Shown: one piece after another, positions 1 through 3,951 of the stretch
Numbering within the stretch: position 1 is the stretch's first letter
How the letters are laid out: each line of letters starts with the position of its first letter
Origin: Candidatus Woesearchaeota archaeon
GTDB taxonomy: Archaea; Nanobdellota; Nanobdellia; SCGC-AAA011-G17; JACPNG01
DNA: 9,781 bases
Assembly (NCBI GenBank): GCA_017609845.1
Contig: JAFCDD010000025.1
Span: 1-9,781, forward strand
Direction of reading: 5' to 3'
Notes under the pieces: generated by a model
Database searches by the model: none
Told to the model about the DNA's origin: nothing
What the model saw: only the letters and a program-made list of their open reading frames with translations
Made by a program: the position numbers and the translations under genes

Positions 1-398
1 CCAGCATCTTTTGTAGCCTGTCTTTGAGCATCCTCAAAATAAGCTGGAACAGTAATAACTGCTTCTTTAACTTCATGGCCCAAATACGCCTCAGCATCTC
101 TTTTTAGTTTTTGTATGATCATTGCACTAATTTGCTCTGGACTATATTCTTTATCATTGACATGAATCTTATCTTTAGTTCCCATTAACCTTTTTACACT
201 TCTAACAGTATTTTTAGGATTAGCAATAGCCTGTCTTCTAGCTATCTCTCCAACTAAAACCTCGTTATTCTTAAAAGAAACAACACTCGGTGTTGTATTA
301 TTGCCTTCTTCATTGGGAATTATCTTAGCCTTACCTCCTTCCATAACAGCTACAGCTGAAAAAGTTGTTCCCAAATCAATTCCAATTATTTTTCCCAT
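1..398 (-). CDS. dnaK: DnaK (Hsp70) chaperone, N-terminal part, cut by window edge
   Basis: This is an ATP-dependent cytoplasmic chaperone that binds unfolded segments and is driven by GrpE nucleotide exchange and a J-protein. About 132 codons are visible. The start ATG (398-396) opens with MGKIIGIDLGTTFSAVAVM, the phosphate-1 loop of the actin-like ATPase domain. Further on come IPNEEGNNTTPSVV, then EIARRQAIANPKNTVRSVKRLMG, and finally EAVITVPAYFEDAQRQATKDAG, all classical DnaK blocks. Most of the protein (typically about 600 residues) lies beyond position 1. A GGAGG Shine-Dalgarno sits at 407-411 and overlaps the stop codon of the upstream DUF3467-like gene, so translation is probably coupled. 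It is the last visible gene of the hsp20-grpE operon; a dnaJ could follow outside the window. DnaK in archaea is generally regarded as acquired from bacteria. Confidence 0.97.
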   Translation of the reverse strand, partial: MGKIIGIDLGTTFSAVAVMEGGKAKIIPNEEGNNTTPSVVSFKNNEVLVGEIARRQAIANPKNTVRSVKRLMGTKDKIHVNDKEYSPEQISAMIIQKLKRDAEAYLGHEVKEAVITVPAYFEDAQRQATKDA

Positions 399-410
399 TT
401 TTTTAACCTC

Positions 411-758
411 CTAACCAAAATATGAAACCCCAGTAGATTCCTTTTTTGATCTTGTCTTCTTACTTTTCTTTTCTACTTTGTCAAGAATTTTTGGTTTAGT
501 TATTTTTCCAAATTCTTTTTCATATTTTTTTATTGCACTACCTAAAACTTCATAAAATTTCCTCCCTTGATAAATATCCATCATAACAACATTATGAGCT
601 ATTGTTATTATATTATGATCTCTGCTCCTTACATCTATTCTCGGAGTTACACATTTAAAATCAAAAATAAACTGAAACGGATTAAAGTTTATTGTAGATT
701 CATGTGAAAAAAATGCTTCCCCGTCTTTTATGCTAAAACTCAAATTTTTATCTTTCAT
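411..758 (-). CDS. DUF3467-like small protein between grpE and dnaK
   Basis: A 115-residue cytoplasmic protein of unknown function. Residues about 25-85 match my recollection of the DUF3467 pattern: an aromatic-rich opening with F-x-F-x-F-D-F (near 28-34), a strand-like segment with an ITIAHNVVM core, and a helix ending in IKKYEKEFGKI, which corresponds to the family's N-x-x-x-YE-x-x-FG-x-I signature. The last 25 or so residues are a Lys/Ser-rich tail, probably disordered or nucleic-acid contacting. Its ATG shares one base with the grpE stop (TAATG), and a GGAGG site lies at 764-768 inside the end of grpE. Its own stop lies in the dnaK ribosome binding site. Such tight packing implies co-translation with the chaperones and heat-shock expression. 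A chaperone-related role is inference from position only. Confidence 0.75.
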   Translation of the reverse strand: MKDKNLSFSIKDGEAFFSHESTINFNPFQFIFDFKCVTPRIDVRSRDHNIITIAHNVVMMDIYQGRKFYEVLGSAIKKYEKEFGKITKPKILDKVEKKSKKTRSKKESTGVSYFG

Positions 759-1198
759 TATTTCCTCCCAATTTTTACTTTTGCCGGCCTTATTACTTTA
801 TCATTTAACATATAACCTGCCTGTAATTCTTCCAAAATAAAATCTCCTTCCCCTTCTTTGATTAAAGCTTCATGTAATTGAGGATCGAATTTGCCTTCTG
901 CTTTAATTTTTTTTAGACCTTCTTTTTCAAGTATAGAAAAAAACTGTGAATACACTAACTCAATGCCTTTAATAAAACTTTCTTTATTTCCTGTGTTCTT
1001 GAAAGCAAGATCAAAGTTATCTAAAACCCCCAATAGTTTCTCTATCAATTCCTCATTAGAGCATTTAATCCAGTTCTTTTTTTCTTCTTCTAATCTTTTC
1101 CTATAGTTATCAAATTCTGCTTGTAATCTTTGCAATAATCCTTTATACTCTTCTAATTGTTTTTCTTTACTTTCTTTTTTCTTAGTTTTTTTTGCCAT
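758..1198 (-). CDS. grpE: GrpE nucleotide exchange factor
   Basis: GrpE releases ADP from DnaK and resets the chaperone cycle; it acts as a cytoplasmic dimer. With the start at 1198 the product has 146 residues: a Lys/Glu-rich head, a long dimerising helix (about 13-50, with LQAEFDNYRKRLEEE), and a C-terminal beta domain. The family signature is clear near the end: FDPQLHEALIKEG and then LEELQAGYMLNDKVIRPAKV. An in-frame ATG at 1258 would add MFLKSLGFFHLFSRAYYDFK. I prefer 1198 because that extension is aromatic and hydrophobic, unlike any GrpE head, and because its DNA coincides with a hairpin at 1213-1247. However, the 1258 ATG overlaps the hsp20 stop (TAATG), and 1198 lacks an obvious Shine-Dalgarno, so the start is not certain. 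Confidence 0.95.
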   Translation of the reverse strand: MAKKTKKKESKEKQLEEYKGLLQRLQAEFDNYRKRLEEEKKNWIKCSNEELIEKLLGVLDNFDLAFKNTGNKESFIKGIELVYSQFFSILEKEGLKKIKAEGKFDPQLHEALIKEGEGDFILEELQAGYMLNDKVIRPAKVKIGRK

Positions 1199-1212
1199 TT
1201 TAAAATCATAAT

Positions 1213-1247
1213 AAGCCCTGGAAAAGAGGTGAAAAAAACCAAGGCTT
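1213..1247 (-). terminator. Hairpin with U-rich loop between hsp20 and grpE
   Basis: In the minus-strand RNA, AAGCCUUGG (1247-1239) pairs with CCAGGGCUU (1221-1213): nine pairs including one G-U wobble. On the plus strand the wobble position would be a C/A mismatch, so the fold favours minus-strand RNA. The 17-base loop is pyrimidine-rich, with runs of seven and four U. Archaeal RNA polymerase terminates on U tracts, so this could attenuate hsp20 transcripts ahead of grpE. It could instead be a translational element: the loop contains UUCACCUC, complementary to GAGGUGAA in the hsp20 ribosome binding site. The role is unproven. Confidence 0.4.
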
Positions 1248-1257
1248 TTTAAAAACA

Positions 1258-1707
1258 TTATTTAATCGCTATTCTTTTACCCTTCTCAATCAACTTTTCT
1301 TTCTTTGGTGCCTCAATTCTAAGGATGCCATTTTTATATTCTGCAGTAGTGTTGTCTAAATCAATTTTTGCCTGTAGAGGGATTGCTCTGTAAAAGCCAG
1401 AATAACTCCTTTCTTGTCTAAAAAAACCTTTTTTCTCAACTTTGATATCCTGTTTTCTTTCAGCTTTCACTTCAATAATATCATCTCTCACTCGAAGTTG
1501 TATGTCTTCTTTCTTGACTCCAGGAATCTCAATTTCAACTAGGACTTTATTCCTGTCTTCATTCACATCACAAGAAGGTTGTCTAAAACTAGTAAGTTCT
1601 TGTTTGTTTTTCCAAGGAAGCAGCTGCTTATCACTACTAAAAAAATCCCTAAACATCCTATCCATTTCTTTATGCATCCTTCTTATGTCTTCAAAAGGAT
1701 CAAACAT
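1258..1707 (-). CDS. hsp20: Hsp20/alpha-crystallin small heat-shock protein
   Basis: An ATP-independent holdase that captures unfolding proteins for DnaK. It has 149 residues, usual for the family. The variable N-terminal arm (1-42) begins MFDPFEDIRRMHKEMDRMF, a very common archaeal and bacterial Hsp20 opening. The alpha-crystallin domain (about 44-138) shows EIPGVKKEDI, then a loop near GFFRQERSYSGFYR, and ends with the hallmark AEYKNGILRI. The C-terminal IAI (146-148) is the I-x-I motif that locks oligomers. I chose 1707 over an in-frame ATG at 1758 because GGAGGTGA (1720-1713) sits just upstream and the longer form would begin upstream of the predicted transcription start. It is first in the hsp20-grpE-DUF3467-dnaK operon. 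Tandem palindromes over its promoter indicate repression, probably by the divergent regulator. Confidence 0.96.
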   Translation of the reverse strand: MFDPFEDIRRMHKEMDRMFRDFFSSDKQLLPWKNKQELTSFRQPSCDVNEDRNKVLVEIEIPGVKKEDIQLRVRDDIIEVKAERKQDIKVEKKGFFRQERSYSGFYRAIPLQAKIDLDNTTAEYKNGILRIEAPKKEKLIEKGKRIAIK

Positions 1708-1720
1708 TTCCTTCACCTCC

Positions 1721-1737
1721 GTTGACCTTAATTCAAC
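1721..1737. promoter_or_regulatory. Operator copy 1 (GTTGA-N7-TCAAC), downstream of hsp20 start site
   Basis: GTTGACCTTAATTCAAC is an inverted repeat with perfect 5-bp arms and a 7-bp spacer. It lies between the expected hsp20 transcription start (about 1740) and the Shine-Dalgarno (1720-1713). A second copy with the same arms and spacer length starts 22 bp away. A dimeric winged-helix repressor would be expected to bind such a site. In RNA the arms could also form a short stem next to the ribosome binding site, but duplication at DNA level argues for an operator. Confidence 0.65.
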
Positions 1738-1742
1738 ATTAA

Positions 1743-1759
1743 GTTGACTTAAACTCAAC
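1743..1759. promoter_or_regulatory. Operator copy 2 (GTTGA-N7-TCAAC), between TATA and start site of hsp20
   Basis: GTTGACTTAAACTCAAC shares the first six bases and the 3' half-site of copy 1. Its palindrome extends further: AAGTTGA and TCAACTT at 1741-1761 give 7-bp arms. It directly abuts the hsp20 TATA box, so protein bound here would block transcription factor or polymerase loading. The 22-bp offset from copy 1 is close to two helical turns, which puts both sites on the same face of the DNA and favours cooperative binding. Confidence 0.7.
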
Positions 1760-1760
1760 T

Positions 1761-1777
1761 TATATATAAAGTTTTCG
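1761..1777 (-). promoter_or_regulatory. hsp20 operon core promoter
   Basis: Read on the minus strand, CGAAAAC (BRE-like, 1777-1771) is followed by TTTATATATA (1770-1761). Archaeal transcription starts about 25 bases past the TATA centre, here near 1740, leaving a leader of about 33 bases with a GGAGGTGA site. It is one of the best TATA boxes in the window. Confidence 0.75.
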
Positions 1778-1778
1778 G

Positions 1779-1815
1779 CAAAAATTTATATATTCAAAGT
1801 GAATTTATTCAAAAT
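1779..1815 (+). promoter_or_regulatory. Promoter of the heat-shock regulator (leaderless)
   Basis: GCAAAAA followed by TTTATATA (1785-1792) forms a BRE/TATA pair pointing rightward, back to back with the hsp20 TATA box only about 15 bp away. The expected start site (about 1815) coincides with the ATG at 1816, and no Shine-Dalgarno is present, so the mRNA should be leaderless. TATTCAAA occurs twice (1791-1798 and 1806-1813), and TGAATTTATTCA (1800-1811) is an inverted repeat; these differ from the GTTGA operators and could serve autoregulation. Confidence 0.6.
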
Positions 1816-2214
1816 ATGATAATCAGATTCTCTAAGATTACCATTATCAAAAAAAAAGATCCGGATAAAGAACTAAACAAGGAGATACAATGGTTGTGTA
1901 ATTCCTTGGGTTTATTCAGTGAACGAGACAGGGAGAAATCTTGTTATCGGATATTTTTAGAACTAATAAAAACAAAAAAACAAGGCTTATCCAGTGATGA
2001 GTTAGCATTTAGGTCAAATTTGAGCAGAGCAACAGCAATACACCACCTAAATAAATTAATGGATTCTGGCCTTGTTGTAATATCCAGAAACAGATATTCT
2101 TTAAGAGAAAAAGAACTAAACAAACTTGTTTTAGATATTAAAAAGGATATTAATAACACTCTTAAAAACATAGAAAAAGTAGCTAAAAAAATAGATAAAG
2201 AACTCAAATATTAA
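1816..2214 (+). CDS. Winged helix-turn-helix regulator, probable heat-shock repressor
   Basis: A 132-residue DNA-binding protein. After a basic head (1-25) comes GLFSERDREKSCYRIFLELI (helix 1 near 40-52), then the helix-turn-helix LSSDELAFRSNLSRATAIHH with LNKLMDSGLV (58-87), a wing around ISRNRYSL (89-96), and a long charged C-terminal helix (99-131) fit for dimerisation. The layout resembles ArsR-like archaeal regulators found beside hsp20 genes; Phr of Pyrococcus and HSR1 of Archaeoglobus are functional precedents, though both are larger proteins. It is divergent from hsp20 and faces two tandem palindromes over the hsp20 start site, so repression of the chaperone operon is the natural reading. 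No separate sensor domain is visible. Its stop overlaps the stop of the converging 101-residue gene. Confidence 0.85.
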   Translation: MIIRFSKITIIKKKDPDKELNKEIQWLCNSLGLFSERDREKSCYRIFLELIKTKKQGLSSDELAFRSNLSRATAIHHLNKLMDSGLVVISRNRYSLREKELNKLVLDIKKDINNTLKNIEKVAKKIDKELKY

Positions 2215-2516
2215 TTTCTTCTAATAGTTGTAATCATTCTTGTTGAACCATCATCCAACAACGCCATTAATTGACTTTCAGGAACAAACGGACAATCTCT
2301 TGGATCTATTTCTCTAACTACTAAAGATCCTCTGCCCCTTAAGATACAAGGTACATCTGGTTCAGCAACAAGTTCAAAAGCAGGAATTACTTTACTCATT
2401 ATTCTTTCATAATAAAACAACGAATTAGGTTTCACAGTAGATTCCACAGGAATTTCTTTTTTGCCTTCATAAACACGAACTTTATTATCTTCTTCACCAT
2501 ATCTTACAACCTTCAT
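2211..2516 (-). CDS. Unrecognised 101-residue protein at end of ribosomal protein operon
   Basis: I do not recognise this family. It is soluble, with a beta-rich composition: an N-terminal strand segment (MKVVRYGEEDNKVRVYEG), a central PAFELVAEPDVPCILRGRG, a REIDPRDCPFVPE stretch, and a C-terminal LLDDGSTRMITTIRR. Two cysteines (57 and 75) each sit near prolines; no CxxC is present. Its ATG overlaps the rpl24e stop (ATGA), with GGAG at 2527-2524, so it is translationally coupled to a ribosomal protein. In many archaea nucleoside diphosphate kinase and IF2 genes follow rpl24e; this protein is neither. A ribosome- or RNA-linked role is inferred from position only. The end converges with the regulator gene and the two stops overlap by four bases. 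Confidence 0.8.
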   Translation of the reverse strand: MKVVRYGEEDNKVRVYEGKKEIPVESTVKPNSLFYYERIMSKVIPAFELVAEPDVPCILRGRGSLVVREIDPRDCPFVPESQLMALLDDGSTRMITTIRRN

Positions 2517-2707
2517 TTTTTTACTCCTTCTTTCTTCGCCTCTTTATATTCTTTGGTCCATCTAGTTTTTCTTGCCTTTCTATTCAATTTTAACATATTC
2601 TTCTCACATTTCATAGAATCAAAATATAATATTTTACCATCTTTCTTAACAAACATCTTTCCTGTTCCTTTAACAATAAATTTTCCGCAAAAACTACAAT
2701 TTGGCAT
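2513..2707 (-). CDS. rpl24e: Ribosomal protein L24e (eL24), atypical zinc site
   Basis: A 64-residue large-subunit protein of the archaeal/eukaryotic type. It opens with CSFCGKFIVKGTGKMFVKKDG and ends with a basic helix RKARKTRWTKEYKEAKK, both characteristic. The family zinc finger uses C-x2-C and then F-C-S-x-K-C; here the first pair is intact (Cys4, Cys7) but the second reads F-D-S-M-K-C, so Asp30 replaces the third Cys while Cys34 remains. Asp could still ligate zinc, or the site may be weakened. It lies one base after rps28e and shares ATGA with the next gene. No Shine-Dalgarno of note precedes it, so it probably depends on coupling to rps28e. Confidence 0.95.
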   Translation of the reverse strand: MPNCSFCGKFIVKGTGKMFVKKDGKILYFDSMKCEKNMLKLNRKARKTRWTKEYKEAKKEGVKK

Positions 2708-2708
2708 T

Positions 2709-2981
2709 TTATTTCTTCTTACTCTGACTTAAGCTTCTTGCTTCTATCTCAGTTTCCCTTAACATTAAGATATCTTTTTTTCTAACTGGTCCCTTAACAT
2801 TTCTTCTTAAAATTTTATTTTGATCTCTTCCTTCTAAAATCTTAACTCTAACCTGCATTGCCTCTCCTCTTGTCCCGGTTCTCCCCATAATATCTTCAAC
2901 AACAGCAGGAACCGCACCAGTAAATAGTCTAGTCTCTTCTTTAGACTTGTCCTTCTTCCCTTTTCTTACTTCTTTTTTCAT
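2709..2981 (-). CDS. rps28e: Ribosomal protein S28e (eS28)
   Basis: A small-subunit protein with an OB-type fold. The core matches the family strongly: IMGRTGTRGEAMQVRVKILE, GRDQNKILRRNVKGPVR, and the terminal DILMLRETEIEAR. At 90 residues it is longer than the usual 70 or so. The excess is a Lys/Glu-rich head of roughly 20 residues (MKKEVRKGKKDKSKEETR) and a short SQSKKK tail. The ATG overlaps the rpl7ae stop (ATGA), which supports this start despite the long head and a weak ribosome binding site (AGAAGA). Confidence 0.96.
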   Translation of the reverse strand: MKKEVRKGKKDKSKEETRLFTGAVPAVVEDIMGRTGTRGEAMQVRVKILEGRDQNKILRRNVKGPVRKKDILMLRETEIEARSLSQSKKK

Positions 2982-3301
2982 TTTTTATCTTCTTTTGATA
3001 ATTCCTGCATTAATTTCTTGGCTTCTCCTTCATTAATTACTGCTACAGCAGATGTAGACCGTTCTATGCCGGCAGCAGATCCAAGATCATCTTTACTATT
3101 CACTTCTAGAAAAGGTATGTTTTTTTCCTGGCACAAGGGCTTTAAATGCATAACAACTTCTGGAGGATTAACATCCTTAGCAACAATAACTAATTTTGCA
3201 TCTCCTCTTTCTACTACTTTTGTAACTTCATTGGCACCTTTCTTAACTTTGCCAGTTGATTTTGCTAATTCAACAATCTCAAAAATCTTATCTTCATTCA
3301 T
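2978..3301 (-). CDS. rpl7ae: Ribosomal protein L7Ae, kink-turn binding
   Basis: L7Ae binds kink-turns in 23S rRNA and in C/D and H/ACA guide RNAs, and is a subunit of archaeal RNase P. It has 107 residues, slightly short at the N-terminus against the usual 120 or so. The RNA-binding signature is complete: KKGANEVTKVVERG, then AKLVIVAKDVNPPEVVMHL, LCQEKNIPFLEVNSKDDLG, and AAGIERSTSAVAV. An AGGAGGT site lies at 3313-3307. The leader folds into a kink-turn-like hairpin ending at that site, pointing to autoregulation. The gene heads a tightly overlapped rpl7ae-rps28e-rpl24e set, an order conserved widely in archaea. Confidence 0.97.
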   Translation of the reverse strand: MNEDKIFEIVELAKSTGKVKKGANEVTKVVERGDAKLVIVAKDVNPPEVVMHLKPLCQEKNIPFLEVNSKDDLGSAAGIERSTSAVAVINEGEAKKLMQELSKEDKK

Positions 3302-3303
3302 TT

Positions 3304-3350
3304 TAAACCTCCTATCATTGTACTCTTAAGAGCACTAATTCATTAGTTTA
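3304..3350 (-). promoter_or_regulatory. rpl7ae leader: candidate kink-turn autoregulatory element
   Basis: In minus-strand RNA, GUGCUC (3335-3330) pairs with GAGUAC (3325-3320) around a UUAA loop. Below it, AUU (3339-3337) pairs with AAU (3319-3317), with A3336 bulged. Next, GA (3341-3340) faces GA (3316-3315), able to form tandem sheared G-A pairs. A two-base bulge (A3343, U3342) follows, then UA (3345-3344) with UA (3314-3313). An outer UAAAC (3350-3346) can pair with GUUUA (3308-3304), leaving the Shine-Dalgarno core GGAG in a bulge. Tandem G-A pairs next to an asymmetric bulge are the L7Ae recognition feature. The classical bulge is three bases, so this is near-consensus. Confidence 0.5.
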
Positions 3351-3515
3351 GACCTTTTTGGCTTGTGGGTATTTATAAAGGTTTTGGTTGAATTTATCCC
3401 AATAAGCAGATTTACATTTAGGGCATAAGATAGGATATTCTTTTTTTCTAGGAATCCATTCATGTCCGCAACGTTCACATTTGTATCCTTTTACCTGTAT
3501 TTTTATCTCAGCCAT
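3348..3515 (-). CDS. Small zinc ribbon protein, 55 residues
   Basis: A short gene starting at ATG 3515-3513 and ending TAA 3350-3348. The product begins MAEIKIQVKGYKCERCGHEW, continues with PRKKEYPILCPKCKSAYWDK and ends in YKYPQAKKV. Two CxxC knuckles (Cys13/16 and Cys31/34) form a zinc ribbon followed by a conserved-looking S-x-Y-W. Similar 50-60 residue proteins with a CPKCKS-x-YW ending are common uncharacterised archaeal genes; a nucleic-acid-binding or regulatory role is usual for such ribbons but unproven. It precedes rpl7ae by 46 bases in the same direction. A TATA box (TTTATAAA, 3545-3538) predicts a start near 3516, so the mRNA would be practically leaderless. Confidence 0.85.
   Translation of the reverse strand: MAEIKIQVKGYKCERCGHEWIPRKKEYPILCPKCKSAYWDKFNQNLYKYPQAKKV
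3371..3386 (-). promoter_or_regulatory. Candidate internal promoter for rpl7ae
   Basis: Minus-strand CCAAAAC then CTTTATAAAT (3380-3371) makes a BRE/TATA-like element inside the last codons of the zinc ribbon gene. The expected start, near 3350, is exactly where the kink-turn-like leader begins. Because the site lies in coding sequence it could be coincidence, and read-through from the upstream promoter would also supply rpl7ae. Confidence 0.45.
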
Positions 3516-3519
3516 ATAA

Positions 3520-3951
3520 TCCTTTAAAACTTTATTTTTTATAAACTTTACTTTAATAAGTATTAACTACATAGTTACTAATTTACTACCGAAACCTAAC
3601 AATATAAAAGAGAAGAAGTATAAAAATCTTTGCTGTTCTACTTGTAAAAGTAAAAATACCAAAAAGAATGGAAAAAGAAAAACTAAAAATAGAGGATTAA
3701 TTCAAAGATATAAATGCAAGGATTGTGGTTATAGATTTACTTATGATGGTGGATTTTTTAGAATGAGAAATAATCCGAAGAAAATAACTTGTGCGATTGA
3801 CCTATTTTATCGAGGAGTTTCTATAAGAAAAGTGCAATATCCTTATGAATTAGCTTGTCCAGAATTAAAACTTAAATCTAATAATAAGTGGTTAGAATTA
3901 ATTCAATTAAGCAAAAAAGAAGAAAATTTATCCAAATCCAATACCAATTAA
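3520..3951 (+). pseudogene. Remnant of DDE-type insertion sequence transposase (N-terminal zinc ribbon part)
   Basis: An open frame without ATG, GTG or TTG start before codon 3763. From about 3613 to 3834 it encodes a recognisable transposase head: a zinc ribbon of two CxxC pairs (codons 3634/3643 and 3715/3724) around KKNGKRK and QRYKCKDCGYRFT, then GGFFRMRNNPKKITCAIDLFYRGVSIRKV. The block RxxP..IT.A.DL...G.S.RK is typical of archaeal and bacterial transposases with an IS6/IS240-like DDE domain. After 3834 the similarity stops: the frame continues for about 38 unrelated codons into the tail of the thioredoxin-CcdA gene, and no DDE domain follows. I see no terminal inverted repeats. The family assignment is from memory of the motif, so it is approximate; decay is certain given the missing start and catalytic domain. 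Confidence 0.75.
3538..3550 (-). promoter_or_regulatory. Promoter of zinc ribbon / ribosomal protein operon
   Basis: Minus-strand TAAAG followed by TTTATAAA (3545-3538) is a BRE/TATA-like element. The predicted start, about 3516, is one base before the ATG of the 55-residue gene. Confidence 0.5.

Noticed and set aside
1199..1258. GrpE start at 1258 adding 20 residues
   Set aside because: The added stretch is aromatic and hydrophobic, unlike GrpE heads, and its DNA forms a hairpin; the TAATG overlap with hsp20 leaves some doubt, so it is mentioned in the grpE entry.
1442..1747. Open frame on the plus strand opposite hsp20
   Set aside because: Low-complexity Ser/Leu composition typical of an antisense shadow; hsp20 is certain on the other strand.
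1708..1758. Hsp20 start at 1758
   Set aside because: It would lie upstream of the predicted transcription start, inside the operators, and lacks a ribosome binding site; 1707 has GGAGGTGA and the family-typical opening.
1993..1999. GTGATGA matching the C box of C/D guide RNAs
   Set aside because: It lies in the coding region of the regulator's helix-turn-helix and no D box or terminal stem accompanies it.
3018..3329. Open frame on the plus strand opposite rpl7ae
   Set aside because: Antisense of a secure ribosomal protein gene; no domain, promoter or ribosome binding site of its own.
3323..3347. Palindromes CTCTTAAGAG and ACTAATTCATTAGT read as DNA operators
   Set aside because: Both are largely accounted for by the stems of the rpl7ae leader hairpin; as simple hairpin the second would have an impossibly tight 2-base loop.
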